Source: Mesorhizobium sp. AR10 (GTDB taxonomy: Bacteria; Pseudomonadota; Alphaproteobacteria; Rhizobiales; Rhizobiaceae). Taken from it: a DNA stretch of 64,000 bases. Positions 27,341 to 36,982 of the stretch are shown here, piece after piece. Position 1 is the stretch's first letter; every line of letters starts with the position of its first letter. The position numbers were made by a program, and so were the translations under genes. The stretch covers positions 744,001-808,000 of the forward strand of contig NZ_CP080524.1 in the NCBI RefSeq assembly GCF_024746795.1. Direction: 5' to 3'. The notes beneath the pieces are model-generated. The model made no database searches, had not been told where the DNA came from, and saw only the letters and a program-made list of their open reading frames with translations.

Positions 27341-27676
27341 TTTTCTGCTCTTTCCGATTGCGGCACGTCGGGATCGAGCCGGAAGCCGCATTTCAAACGG
27401 CAAAACCTTCGGCTTCGCAGCGTTTGCGCCGTCTTTTGAACGAAATGCGACATGAAGGCAAGGGAGGACGGATGGGGAGCGATTGAGCCAGGGAGCCTCC
27501 GCACGCCTCACCAAGGGCAAGTCCGATCGTCTTCACCCTCGGCACTAGCGCGGCGATGAAGCGATCATTCTGCCGCGGCGGGATTTCGAGCGCGCGGCGG
27601 CTGAGGCTGAGGCTGGCATAGCCGGCGGCCTCGGCTTCGGTGAGCGATTGGCGGCGCCGCGTCGTCGATTCGTAGA
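27341..27676 (-). other. 336-base gap with a possible gene remnant
   Basis: No complete gene is visible. On the minus strand from about 27690 to 27480 one frame has a codon pattern like the neighbouring genes (G/C at third positions) and encodes a stretch that includes RQSLTEAEAAGYASLSL and RFIAALVPRVKTIGLALG. It has no start codon and no ribosome binding site, and it overlaps the end of the deacetylase gene. It may be the degraded tail of a lost gene or chance; I cannot name a family. Confidence 0.3.
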
Positions 27677-30487
27677 CTATGCGCCTTCCGACAGGAGAAA
27701 CGGCTTTCGGCCACCCAGAATGTAGGCGATGGATTCCAGAACGATGCCGTTTGTATTGATGTCGGTGACTTGAATCGGTTTACCGGTCCGCTCCGAGATG
27801 CCGGACGAAAATCCCATGCCGGGCATTTTGGCCCGTTCCCTGACCAGGGCGACAAGCTTGTCCGAGTAATCGCCCGGGCGGGTAGAATACCAGAGATACG
27901 CACCCTTGGTGCTGATCAGGCGCAACGAATCCGCGAGTTTGGCCATCTTGGCTTGTGCAGAGATTTTCATCGTGTCGACTGAAAACACGCCGCCATTGTC
28001 CGTCAGCTGATACCCCTGGTAGGTGAAGTAGGGCGGACCCGCCATGGAGCATTCCGAAACGCAGGTAAGCATGCCTGTCTCACGATAGCGTTTCATCTGG
28101 GCGGCATAGAGAATGTCGGCCATGAGGCGGCCATGCGGCGAGCCGCCCAGCTCGATCTCCTCGGTCACATGCGGTTCGGTCGCAATCCGCCCACGCCGCT
28201 GGATTTCTGCCAGCACCGCAACCGCTTCGTCCATGTTGCGGCCGGGATCCTCGGTATCGAACACCGGCTTGATCTGTTCTCCCCAGAAACTGTAGCCGCG
28301 ACCGGCATAGCCTGCATAACTGCTGGTGTGAGCTGACGAGATCCTGCCCTTCTCGTTGACGACATGCATTTCGCCGCCTTTGAGAACCGGCTTGAAGGAC
28401 CAGTTGGAAACGAGGTTGAAAATAGGGAAGGCACCCGCCGTGTGCTGGTCAAGAATCTTGAGCGCAATAAGCAAGCGCCCGGTATCGGCACTATCGAAGC
28501 CCTCGCGCTGGCCACCTTGCGATCCCAGTGCCCGCTCGGTGTGCGGCAACCTTCCACCGGCGTAGCGGAAACTCGACTCGTCGAGGAACGCAATGATGCG
28601 CGTGATGGTCGTTTCGAAGCTGCGTTGATCGATGATCCCCAGCCGCTGGGCAGATAGTGTAGCGAGGATATGTGTCCCCACATCCCACATGGTCGTGAAG
28701 GGATAGCCCTTCTGCTTGCCGGATTCGATCCAGGACGTCGCCGGCACCATGCCGTTGTAGTTCTTCGAACCCCAGTCGAAATAGCTCCAGGCCAGTTCGG
28801 CGTCCGCCTTCAGGACCCCATCATCCAGCGGATACAGGTCCGGCTCCTTCCAGTCCCGAACCGAAACGTCGGCGCGCGCGCTTCGAATGCGCTCGGCCTT
28901 TGGCATCGCCGGGCTGACGGCTTTGTAATATTCGTCAAAATTGACGAGCCTGGTGCCGCGCTGATCGGACAGCTCCGCCAGCGTTTCCAGTATCACCGCA
29001 CGCTTTTCTGGCGTGTTGGCAGTGGCGGGATGGATGCAGAAGACCGCATCATTGTCGGTTCCGAAATAATCGAGAACCTGTTGCTTGGTAAAATAAGGGA
29101 CATCGGCGGTCCAGGCCTTCTCGAATTTCATGGTGTTCGAGACATGAAGGATGCCGCGCCTGTCGATGCCATTGAACCAGCGCATGCTGCCTCTATCGGC
29201 ACTGAACACGGGCGTCCCGGTGGCGGCAAGCGCGTCCAGCGTGTTGTCGTCAAAGGCATCATTGGGCGGTATGTAGGAGGTCGGGAACCTGCCCGTTGAA
29301 CGGTAGACTTCGCTGATACCGTCTCTGATCAGGTCAAAATCTTTCCGGGCCGAATTCCCCAAAAGCTCGGACGGCGTGTGATACCAGCCGTGGGCCGCGA
29401 CATCGAAGCGCCGGTCCGGGAGCATGGCGCGCAGATATGCCTTGCTTGTTTCATCCTTGGACAGCAGGTTGCCGTGCGGTGCGGGAATAATCCCGTCTGT
29501 TACGGGGTAACCGGCCTCGATCAGCCCGTAGACAAAAGCCATGTGGCTCGGATCCTCGTCGACATCGACCCTCAGATCGTCTACGCGAACGACGATAAGC
29601 CGGCTTGTGTCCTTGCTCTGGACATAGAGCCTATGCGGAAGGATTGCGCGCACGCTGCCGGACGCGACAGCCGCAAGCACAGCCTGCGCGACTTCGGCGG
29701 CATAGCCGGCAAGATCGCCGTCGCTCAGACCGGCGAGCGCCCGGAACGGAATGTCTACAGTGATCGGATTGTCGTTTGCGCTCAACGCGGCGATGTTCGA
29801 GGCGAGCGTTGCCGGCGCCAGCAATCCGCCGCTTGCAGCAGCTGACCTTATCGAGCTCAATGGCGAGGCAAAAGTGTTGACCAGGCCGGTTTCGGTCGTC
29901 CAGTAGCCGCCATCGGCCGGCTGTTGCCTGGCCTTGTCCTCGACGCCACCTGCAAGCCGGATGACAGAGCGAATCCCGGCGGCACGCATGGAGGCTCCGT
30001 CCTGGAAGGTGCGCAGCGGCGAATTGGTGGTCAGGGTCAAGGCCGTTTTGACGGCCTGCGACTGATATCGCTGATACTCGTTGATCAGGTAGGAAAACGC
30101 GGCCTGGATGTCGCTGGCCTGGCGGGCCTGAAAATAGGGATCGCCGGACACGATCGTGTCGGCGTGGGCGCCAAATTCAATGCCCATGGGATTGAGCCCG
30201 ACCGTCTGGCGAAGCCAGCGGGCCAGGTCGGAATTGTAATCCAGCATGCTTCCTGTCGTATCGAATGGCGCAACCGTGACGATGATCGGCATCTTGCGCG
30301 TCAGGAAGGGGTCGACGAGCGCGGCGAGCCTGGCCGAATTTGCGTTGGCCTCGACGCCGCTGATCGTGATGATCAGCGGGTTGGGCAACGGCTCTTTGGC
30401 GGCAGCCTGCGAGATGCCTTTGTTGGCGATCGCCAGAAGCGGCAGACTGAGGCCACCAAGAAGAGCGGAGCGGCGGGTAATGTTCAT
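27677..30487 (-). CDS. Exported polysaccharide-deacetylase-like / DUF3131 protein
   Basis: A 936-residue TAT-exported protein (signal ITRRSALLGGLSLPLLAIA). Three parts can be seen. Residues about 35-290 form a degenerate NodB-like barrel (GIEFGAHADT, no metal triad). Residues about 300-540 form a second NodB-like domain with RVDDLR, a histidine pair in AAHGWYHTPSELL and YIPPNDAFDDNTLDAL, which stand in for the usual metal-binding TFDD, HxxxH and RxPY motifs. From about residue 555 a DUF3131 domain runs to the end (AELAWSYFDWGS, TMWDVGTHILATLSA, SAHTSSYAGYAGRGYSFWGE). It probably modifies or trims a polysaccharide in the periplasm. It overlaps the glycosyltransferase gene by four bases. Confidence 0.75.
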   Translation of the reverse strand: MNITRRSALLGGLSLPLLAIANKGISQAAAKEPLPNPLIITISGVEANANSARLAALVDPFLTRKMPIIVTVAPFDTTGSMLDYNSDLARWLRQTVGLNPMGIEFGAHADTIVSGDPYFQARQASDIQAAFSYLINEYQRYQSQAVKTALTLTTNSPLRTFQDGASMRAAGIRSVIRLAGGVEDKARQQPADGGYWTTETGLVNTFASPLSSIRSAAASGGLLAPATLASNIAALSANDNPITVDIPFRALAGLSDGDLAGYAAEVAQAVLAAVASGSVRAILPHRLYVQSKDTSRLIVVRVDDLRVDVDEDPSHMAFVYGLIEAGYPVTDGIIPAPHGNLLSKDETSKAYLRAMLPDRRFDVAAHGWYHTPSELLGNSARKDFDLIRDGISEVYRSTGRFPTSYIPPNDAFDDNTLDALAATGTPVFSADRGSMRWFNGIDRRGILHVSNTMKFEKAWTADVPYFTKQQVLDYFGTDNDAVFCIHPATANTPEKRAVILETLAELSDQRGTRLVNFDEYYKAVSPAMPKAERIRSARADVSVRDWKEPDLYPLDDGVLKADAELAWSYFDWGSKNYNGMVPATSWIESGKQKGYPFTTMWDVGTHILATLSAQRLGIIDQRSFETTITRIIAFLDESSFRYAGGRLPHTERALGSQGGQREGFDSADTGRLLIALKILDQHTAGAFPIFNLVSNWSFKPVLKGGEMHVVNEKGRISSAHTSSYAGYAGRGYSFWGEQIKPVFDTEDPGRNMDEAVAVLAEIQRRGRIATEPHVTEEIELGGSPHGRLMADILYAAQMKRYRETGMLTCVSECSMAGPPYFTYQGYQLTDNGGVFSVDTMKISAQAKMAKLADSLRLISTKGAYLWYSTRPGDYSDKLVALVRERAKMPGMGFSSGISERTGKPIQVTDINTNGIVLESIAYILGGRKPFLLSEGA

Positions 30488-31761
30488 GTTTTACCTCCCG
30501 TCGGGACGATTGCTGCGTAGCGTTCCGGACTGATCCAGCGGCCATCGGACTTCACAGAAAACGACTTGAACAACGCGCGCAGGAAGAGCGCCGCGTCGAG
30601 AAGCCGGAGGATCGGAAAGGCGAGGCCGTAGAGGAGCAGGCTCGGCCGGCATTCGATGACCGCGACAACGAAGGTGAGCACGTAGTCCACGACGAGAAAC
30701 AGGACCAGGAGGCCAAGCGGCGACACGGGCCGCACTGCGAGTTCGCCAAGCGAAACCGCCGGCACTTCGAAGCCTGTCGCCAGATAGAGGATCGCGGCAA
30801 ACGGCAGCGCCAGGGCGAACACCGAAATGACGAGCAGTTCAGCAAGCAGCCCGCCCAGCGACAGCCAGAAGCGGCTCGGCCAGATCCCATGGCGCTGCAC
30901 CGTCTGCCAGAAGCCGAGATACCAGCGCTGAACCTGCTTGCGGTAGTCGCGCAGATTGAATGGATCTTCCGATGAGCAACGCGCTTTGGGCGAATAGGCT
31001 ACGCGGCCCAACCCCTTGTGCTGAACCTCGAAAGTCATGTTGAAGTCTTCGATGACGAGACCAGGAGCGGTGATGTCGATCTGGCGCAGCACGCTTGTGC
31101 GATAGATGCTGGCGAAGCCAGGTGCGATATAGCTGACATTCGTCCATTTCCAGGACTGTCCGTATTGGAACGCCGTCTGCAGGACCCGGTAGAGACGCGT
31201 CCTGTATGCCGTATAGAGCATGTCCATGCTGAGCCAGCTGCGGCCACGCCAGCGCGACAGCACGTGGCCTGCGACTGCCGCCACATTCGGGTCGTTGAAC
31301 AACGGCAACGCATGCTCGAAATAGTGGCGGTCGATCTCCGAATCCGCGTCCTGGATCAGCACCGCCTTGTAGCGATCGCACAGGCGGTAGTGGCGGATCG
31401 CCTCGTCGATCGCCTTGGCCTTGCCACCATTCGGCTGGATGTCGAGCGCCCTGCAGCCATTGGCACGCGCGATCGCAACGGTGCCGTCGCGCGATCCATC
31501 GCTGGCGACATAGATCTGGCTCGCCGGAATGATGGCCGTCAGCGCCCATATGCATCTGGGAAGGGCAATCTCCTCATTGTGCGCGGGGATGACTACGGCA
31601 ACATCGGCGATGCCGATCATTGGCAGGCCGCCGATTTTCGGGTTTGAGCCGATTTCACTGAGAAACCTGATCACGCCAACGATGCACCAGAACACGATAT
31701 TGATCCCCAGCGAAGCACTGAGGAGCATCATCGTGACGTTCGCGGCGACGGTCTCGGTCAT
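30484..31761 (-). CDS. Processive family-2 glycosyltransferase, membrane-bound
   Basis: A 425-residue glycosyltransferase. An N-terminal membrane helix is followed by the GT-A domain, in which all processive-synthase motifs are present: Asp88 (VASDGS), Asp138 and Asp140 (IQDAD), Glu238-Asp239 (VIEDF, catalytic base region) and Q276-x-x-R279-W280 (QVQRW). Three or four membrane helices end the protein. This layout is shared with PgaC, NodC and related chain synthases, which polymerise UDP-sugars and extrude the chain. Its neighbours supply the sugar nucleotide (epimerase/decarboxylase) and modify the polymer (deacetylase-like), so a PgaBC-like or NodBC-like exopolysaccharide unit is likely. 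The polymer is unknown. Confidence 0.85.
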   Translation of the reverse strand: MTETVAANVTMMLLSASLGINIVFWCIVGVIRFLSEIGSNPKIGGLPMIGIADVAVVIPAHNEEIALPRCIWALTAIIPASQIYVASDGSRDGTVAIARANGCRALDIQPNGGKAKAIDEAIRHYRLCDRYKAVLIQDADSEIDRHYFEHALPLFNDPNVAAVAGHVLSRWRGRSWLSMDMLYTAYRTRLYRVLQTAFQYGQSWKWTNVSYIAPGFASIYRTSVLRQIDITAPGLVIEDFNMTFEVQHKGLGRVAYSPKARCSSEDPFNLRDYRKQVQRWYLGFWQTVQRHGIWPSRFWLSLGGLLAELLVISVFALALPFAAILYLATGFEVPAVSLGELAVRPVSPLGLLVLFLVVDYVLTFVVAVIECRPSLLLYGLAFPILRLLDAALFLRALFKSFSVKSDGRWISPERYAAIVPTGGKT

Positions 31762-32831
31762 GGGAAAGCAAGCTGTGGCTGATGATGATCGGCTGCGGCA
31801 GACTTGCGGTGCGCGGCGAGAGGAGCAGGCCTGACCGAGGTGCCATTCATCTTGTCATGGCAAGCCTGGATCGAAGCCAGGATGTCCTGGTGGCTCTGGC
31901 GGATGCCGTCTGCGAGCGAAACCTTTTGCTGCCAGCCTAGCGCCTTTATCTTGCTGGTGTCGGGCCAACGGCCGCGATGGTCTGCAATGAAATGCTTTTC
32001 GAAGACGGCGTTGCCGGCGAGACCGGTTGCTGTTTTCACCAGCTCGAACAACGCACGGATGGTGATCTGGGTAGCGCCACCGATGTTGTAGACTTCGGCA
32101 TTCACGCCCTTCTCCATCACCGTCAACAAGCCGTCGACGAGATCGTCGATGTGCAGGAAGGTGCGGGTCTGCGCTCCGTCGCCATAGATCGGCACCGGCT
32201 TATGGGCAATCAGCCGCGACAGCATCTGCGGAATGACGCGCTGGTCGTCCGGCGACATGCCCGGGCCATAGGTGTTGAAGATGCGCACGATGCGAACGTC
32301 GACACTGTGCTTTCGGCCCCAGAAGCGCGTAAGGGCCTCGCCGAAGCGCTTGCCCTCCTCATAGGGGCTGCGCGGGCCGACCGGATCGACCTTTCCCACA
32401 TAGGTTTCCGGTTGCGGGAAGACCTCCGGGTCGCCATAGGCTTCCGCCGTGCTGGCGAAAAGGTAGCTGGCCTTCGATCGGCGCGCCACCTTGAGCAGGT
32501 TCAGAGATCCGAGAGACGACGCCATCAGCATTTCTTCGCCGAGCAGCGCGATGTTGGGAACACCTGTCGGGCAAGCCAGATTGTAGACATGGCTGTAGCG
32601 GCGACGCAGCAGGCGGTTGCAAGAACCAGCGTCGGCGACGTCGAGCTTCAGGAACCGAAAGTTCGGATATCGGGCAAGGTCGTCGACGTTGGCCCTGCGA
32701 CCGGTCGAGAAGTTGTCGACGCAGTCCACAGATACGCCCTGTTCAAGAAGGCGGCGCGCAAGGTTAGTTCCAACAAATCCTGCTCCGCCCGCGATCAGGA
32801 CTCTGAGTTCCTTGGCTTCGTATGCATTCAT
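31758..32831 (-). CDS. NAD-dependent nucleotide-sugar epimerase/decarboxylase
   Basis: A 357-residue extended short-chain dehydrogenase. The NAD-binding motif GGAGFVG is at residues 15-21, and the catalytic Thr/Ser and YxxxK (Tyr157, Lys161) are in STAEAYGDPE and SPYEEGKR. The overall sequence, with NLACPTGVPNI-type and RIFNTYGPGM segments, is closest to UDP-glucuronate decarboxylases, which would give UDP-xylose. An epimerase role is possible. I start at the ATG at 32831 because the Rossmann motif then sits near the N-terminus; the longer reading adds 39 unlikely residues. First gene of the three-gene polysaccharide operon. Confidence 0.82.
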   Translation of the reverse strand: MNAYEAKELRVLIAGGAGFVGTNLARRLLEQGVSVDCVDNFSTGRRANVDDLARYPNFRFLKLDVADAGSCNRLLRRRYSHVYNLACPTGVPNIALLGEEMLMASSLGSLNLLKVARRSKASYLFASTAEAYGDPEVFPQPETYVGKVDPVGPRSPYEEGKRFGEALTRFWGRKHSVDVRIVRIFNTYGPGMSPDDQRVIPQMLSRLIAHKPVPIYGDGAQTRTFLHIDDLVDGLLTVMEKGVNAEVYNIGGATQITIRALFELVKTATGLAGNAVFEKHFIADHRGRWPDTSKIKALGWQQKVSLADGIRQSHQDILASIQACHDKMNGTSVRPAPLAAHRKSAAADHHQPQLAFP

Positions 32832-33286
32832 GGCGTCATCAATCCGGCATTGAGTGCAGGGGGAAGTCGCACTGATCCGTTGTGCGGCTTTTTGTATGAA
32901 AAGGGCATTTCCACAGGCAATGCAACTAATCGTTAACGATATGGTCAACAGCCGTGGTTAATTAGCCTGTTGTATTTATTGTGCTTTTTGAGAAGCCGGC
33001 TCTATATGAGCTATCTTGCAACAAATGTGTCCGAAAATGGCACGCAGTTTGCCCTTGACAACATACCCCTCCCGTCGCAGCCGAAAACGCCGCTTTCCCA
33101 CCTCCTGAGCCTTTCTGCGGCGGAAGTTCTATTCAAGACATAAACTGGCACAAAGGTTGCGCTTGCTCTCACAGGCGCGAACCGCGATGCCAACAGCTGA
33201 TCAAGCTTAGGGATGATCTATCGCGACTCGCAGAACGTCAGAATACGGCTCGAAAGACCTTCGGCTGTATCAAGGAGAGCGCGAAA
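32832..33286. promoter_or_regulatory. 455-base divergent promoter region, relatively AT-rich
   Basis: This gap lies between the minus-strand polysaccharide operon and the plus-strand UDP-sugar dehydrogenase gene. It is visibly richer in A and T than the surrounding genes, and no credible small gene is present. A TTGACA at 33055-33060 is a good -35 candidate reading towards the dehydrogenase, but the -10 box is not clear. Both divergent units are probably controlled from here. Confidence 0.45.
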
Positions 33287-34636
33287 ATGAATATGCTGGT
33301 TGATCATGCCCGGGGAGCCGCCCTCCTTGCGAAATTGGAAACGCGGACGGCCACGATCGGTATCGTCGGGCTTGGCTATGTCGGCCTGCCTCTGGCCGCG
33401 ACGGCCGCCCGCGCCGGCTTCAGGGTCATCGGCTTCGATGTCGACCATACAAAGGTCGAAAAACTGAAAACCGGCCGGTCTTATATAGGCGCCGTTACCG
33501 ACCAAACGCTTCACACCATCATTGCGGATGGATCATTCAGACCGACATTCGATTTCGCGGACTTCGCGGAGTGCGATGTCATATCGATCTGCGTGCCAAC
33601 GCCACTGACGAAGCAGCGCGAGCCTGATCTCTCCTTTGTCGAGAACACGACGCGCGCAATCGCTGAACATCTGCGCAAGGATCAACTGATCGTCCTCGAA
33701 TCCACGACGTATCCAGGAACGACGGATGAAGTGATGAAACCGATCCTCGAGGCGTCGGGATACAGGTCCGGCCGGGAGTTTTTCCTTGGCTATTCGCCTG
33801 AACGGGAAGATCCGGGCAGTGCGGGCTTCGAGACCGCCACCATTCCGAAAGTCGTGGCCGGGGACGGTGCGGTCGCGGCCAGGCTGGTTGCGCAGTTCTA
33901 CGGCGCCATCGTCGACAAGGTCGTGCCGGTTTCAAGCATCAAGGTCGCAGAAGTGGTGAAGCTGACCGAGAACATATTCCGGGCGGTCAATATCGCCCTG
34001 GTCAACGAATTGAAGGTGATCTACGGCGCCATGGGAATCGACATCTGGGAGGTGATCGAAGCCGCTAAGACCAAGCCGTTCGGCTATATGCCTTTTTATC
34101 CAGGGCCTGGGCTTGGCGGTCACTGCATACCGATCGATCCATTCTACCTGACCTGGAAATCGCGTGAGTTCGAAGTCTCGACGAAGTTCATCGAACTCGC
34201 CGGCGAAATCAATGTGTCGATGCCGCACTATGTCATGTCAAAGCTGACTGAAGCGCTGGACACGCGTCTCGGCCTGCCGCTTAGCCAGGCGGCCATCCTG
34301 ATCGTCGGCGTCGCGTACAAGAAGAACGTCGCTGACGTCCGGGAAAGCCCGGCGCTGAAGCTGATCGAATTGCTGCAATCGCGCACGGCCGATATCGCCT
34401 ACCACGACCCGTTTGTCGCCCGCATCCCGAAGACACGCAAACACCCGATGCTGGCTGGCAAAGACTGCATCCGGCTTAGTCGCGATTCCATCGGCGCCTA
34501 TGATGCCGTTGTGATCGTCACCGACCACGACGGCATCGACTACGGGCTGATCGCCAACCATTCGCGGCTGATCATCGACACTCGCAACGCGATGCAACGC
34601 AACGGCATCGTCTGCGATCGGGTGGTAAAGGCATAG
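33287..34636 (+). CDS. UDP-glucose/GDP-mannose dehydrogenase family protein (nucleotide-sugar dehydrogenase)
   Basis: A 449-residue NAD-dependent oxidase of a sugar nucleotide. The Rossmann motif GLGYVGLP is at residues 28-35, the catalytic cysteine is Cys280 in GPGLGGHCIPIDP, and ESTTYPGTTDEV near residue 140 and the lysine and asparagine of KLTENIFRAVNIALVNE are present. The sequence looks closer to UDP-N-acetyl-glucosamine/galactosamine 6-dehydrogenases (WbpA type) than to UDP-glucose dehydrogenase. AAGGAGAG before the ATG fixes the start. It would make a uronic acid nucleotide that the divergent decarboxylase or epimerase and glycosyltransferase could use. Confidence 0.88.
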   Translation: MNMLVDHARGAALLAKLETRTATIGIVGLGYVGLPLAATAARAGFRVIGFDVDHTKVEKLKTGRSYIGAVTDQTLHTIIADGSFRPTFDFADFAECDVISICVPTPLTKQREPDLSFVENTTRAIAEHLRKDQLIVLESTTYPGTTDEVMKPILEASGYRSGREFFLGYSPEREDPGSAGFETATIPKVVAGDGAVAARLVAQFYGAIVDKVVPVSSIKVAEVVKLTENIFRAVNIALVNELKVIYGAMGIDIWEVIEAAKTKPFGYMPFYPGPGLGGHCIPIDPFYLTWKSREFEVSTKFIELAGEINVSMPHYVMSKLTEALDTRLGLPLSQAAILIVGVAYKKNVADVRESPALKLIELLQSRTADIAYHDPFVARIPKTRKHPMLAGKDCIRLSRDSIGAYDAVVIVTDHDGIDYGLIANHSRLIIDTRNAMQRNGIVCDRVVKA

Positions 34637-34700
34637 CACGGTCCCGGGCGGACCGACGCTATTTGGATCGAGGCGGCAGCGCAGATTGCAACATGCCTGC

Positions 34701-36287
34701 CTATCTTATCCCGTCCAGAACCTGCCGCTGCCGGTGCATCTCGAGGAACACCCGGTAGTCGCGATCAAAACGGCCGGCCGAGGCCGAGTTTGAGACACGC
34801 TTTTTTCCGCCCTGCTGCATGGCGACACAAGCGGCGTTCAAGCCGGGGAACAGCCCGGCGGCGGTGGCCGCGACCATGCCGGTGCCGAGCAGCACCGCCT
34901 CGTCGGCCAGCGGCTCAATGACCGTGCAGCCGGTGGCGTCGGCATAGAGCTCCATCAGCAGCGGATTCTTGGTGTGGCCGCCGGTGACGTGCAGCGTGTC
35001 GATCAGATAGCCGTTCTCGTTCAGCGCCTCCAGCACATGGCGCACACCAAGCGCGATGCCGACGGCGGTGCGCCAATAGAGCTTGCACAGGCTGTCGAAG
35101 GAAGCGTCCAGCGTCAGCCCGCTGACGACACCGACAGCGTGCGGATCGGCAAGCGGCGAGCGGTTGCCGTGGAAATCCGGCAGCACATGCAGCCGCGCGG
35201 CGAGATTGTCGCCCTCGGCGCTGCGCAGTTCGGCGACGCGGCGGGCGATCTTCGCATGCATGGCGGCGTCCGGCTCGCCGCCGGCGCCATGCCAGCGGAT
35301 GATGTGGTCGAGCAGCGCGCCGGTGGCCGACTGGCCGCCTTCCGACAACCAAAGCTTCGGCAGTGCCGCGCCATAGTACGGTCCCCAGACGCCGGCGAAA
35401 GGCTGCGGATCGGGCGACATCGCCATGACGCAGCTCGATGTGCCGGCGATCAACGCCAGATGCCGGCCGATATTCTTCTCGTCGCCGGCAAAGCCGCCAA
35501 GCACGCCGAGCGCGCCGGCATAGGCATCGATGACGCCGGCGCCAACGCGGCATTGTTGCGTAAGGCCAAGTTGGGCCGCCGCCTCCGCACTCAGCGGGCC
35601 GATATCGACGCCGACCGGACTTGCTTGCTCCGGCAGATTGCCGTGTTCGAAAAGATCGCCGAGCCCGACGGTCTCGAAAAAGTCGCGTCGCCAGCCGGTT
35701 TCCTCGTGCGCCAGATAGGTCCATTTGGCGGTGAGCGTGCATTGCGAGCGCGCCAGCGAGCCGGTCGCCTTCCAGGTCAGGAAATCGGTGAGGTCGAACA
35801 GGTAGCCGGCTTCATTCCATGTACCCGGCAACTTCCGCTTCAGCCACATCAGCTTCGGCGTCACCATCTCCGGCGACATGACGCCGCCGATATAGTCGAG
35901 CACGGCATGACCGCTCATCGTGCATTCGTCGGCCTCGGCAATGGCGCGATGATCGAGCCAGACGATGGTGTCCCAGCGCCTTTCGCCCGACACCGACACG
36001 CTGAGCTGGCCGCCATCCCTGCCCCGCACCACCAGCGAGCAGGTGGCGTCGAAGGAAATGCCGACGATGTCCTGCGCCGCGACCCCTGCCTTTTCGCGGG
36101 CGGCACGCACGGCAATGCAGACCGCCGACCAGATGTCTTCGGAATTGTGCTCGGCGTGATCGGCCTTCGGCTGGTTCATGACGATCGGGTGCTCGGCGCG
36201 ACCGAGCAAGGTGCCGCCGGTGTCGAGAATGCCCGCACGGGCGCTCCCGGTGCCGACATCGACCGCGCAAACGAAGCTGTTCGTCAA
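34701..36287 (-). CDS. FGGY-family carbohydrate kinase (ribulokinase-like)
   Basis: A 528-residue sugar kinase with the N-terminal phosphate loop AVDVGTGSARAGI, a central LIAGTSSCVM adenosine segment and LHVTGGHTKNPLLMELYADA near residue 440. It resembles D-ribulose/L-ribulose kinases of the FGGY family and is longer than xylulokinase. It is the last gene of the polyol operon. Mannitol or sorbitol dehydrogenases make fructose, while other polyols give D-xylulose or D-ribulose, which this kinase would phosphorylate. It overlaps the HAD gene by four bases. Confidence 0.83.
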   Translation of the reverse strand: MTNSFVCAVDVGTGSARAGILDTGGTLLGRAEHPIVMNQPKADHAEHNSEDIWSAVCIAVRAAREKAGVAAQDIVGISFDATCSLVVRGRDGGQLSVSVSGERRWDTIVWLDHRAIAEADECTMSGHAVLDYIGGVMSPEMVTPKLMWLKRKLPGTWNEAGYLFDLTDFLTWKATGSLARSQCTLTAKWTYLAHEETGWRRDFFETVGLGDLFEHGNLPEQASPVGVDIGPLSAEAAAQLGLTQQCRVGAGVIDAYAGALGVLGGFAGDEKNIGRHLALIAGTSSCVMAMSPDPQPFAGVWGPYYGAALPKLWLSEGGQSATGALLDHIIRWHGAGGEPDAAMHAKIARRVAELRSAEGDNLAARLHVLPDFHGNRSPLADPHAVGVVSGLTLDASFDSLCKLYWRTAVGIALGVRHVLEALNENGYLIDTLHVTGGHTKNPLLMELYADATGCTVIEPLADEAVLLGTGMVAATAAGLFPGLNAACVAMQQGGKKRVSNSASAGRFDRDYRVFLEMHRQRQVLDGIR

Positions 36288-36976
36288 GATGCTTTTACTC
36301 TCGCTCCCAGGCCTGCAATCAGATCGGGCAATTGCAGCATGTCAGCGAATATAAAGTCCGGTTCACTCGACGCAAGCCGCGCTTTCAGCGCCGGGTTGCC
36401 GGCATGCGATCCGCCGGTGAAGGCAAAGACACGCATGCCCGCCGCTTGCGCCGCCTCGATGCCGGCCGGGCTGTCCTCGACGACCAGGCAGTTTTGCGGG
36501 ATGGCTCCCATTCTCGACGCTGCGTGAAGAAAAAGGTCGGGCGCCGGTTTTCCCCGCGCCACCATGCCGGCGCTGAACAGATGCGGCTCCAGCAGTCCAA
36601 GCAGTCCGGTGACATCGAGCGCATAGCGGATGCGGTCCAGTGTGCCCGAGGAGGCGACACAATAGGGCACGCCGAGCCTGGGCAGAACTTGCTCGATGCC
36701 GGGTATCGGTTTCAGCTCCTGGCGAAATTTGCGCATCAGCTCGACGCGCATCGCGGCCAGGTGTTGGTCGGTGATATCAAGTGCGAAGTCGCGGCCGAGG
36801 ATTTCGCGGACGCTTTTCATACTCTTGCCGAGGAAATGCTCGTAGGCGGTGTCCTCGCTGACGGCGCCGCCGGCGAGCGCGATCATGCCGAGCAGCGCCG
36901 AAACGGAGAGAGCCTCGCTGTCCACCAGCACGCCGTCACAGTCGAAAATGACCAGTTCAGGCGTCATGGCATTCAC
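36284..36976 (-). CDS. HAD-superfamily hydrolase (phosphoglycolate phosphatase/beta-phosphoglucomutase-like)
   Basis: A HAD protein of about 230 residues with the nucleophile Asp12 and acid Asp14 in FDCDGVLVDS, VASSGTLDRI as motif II, a lysine in GKPAPDLF and VVEDSPAGIEAA as the metal motif. The start is either GTG at 36976, 6 bases after the mtlK stop, or ATG at 36967; no strong ribosome binding site decides it. It probably acts on a sugar phosphate in polyol use, as such phosphatases occur in Smo-type operons. Confidence 0.82.
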   Translation of the reverse strand: MNAMTPELVIFDCDGVLVDSEALSVSALLGMIALAGGAVSEDTAYEHFLGKSMKSVREILGRDFALDITDQHLAAMRVELMRKFRQELKPIPGIEQVLPRLGVPYCVASSGTLDRIRYALDVTGLLGLLEPHLFSAGMVARGKPAPDLFLHAASRMGAIPQNCLVVEDSPAGIEAAQAAGMRVFAFTGGSHAGNPALKARLASSEPDFIFADMLQLPDLIAGLGARVKAS

Positions 36977-36982
36977 TCTGCT

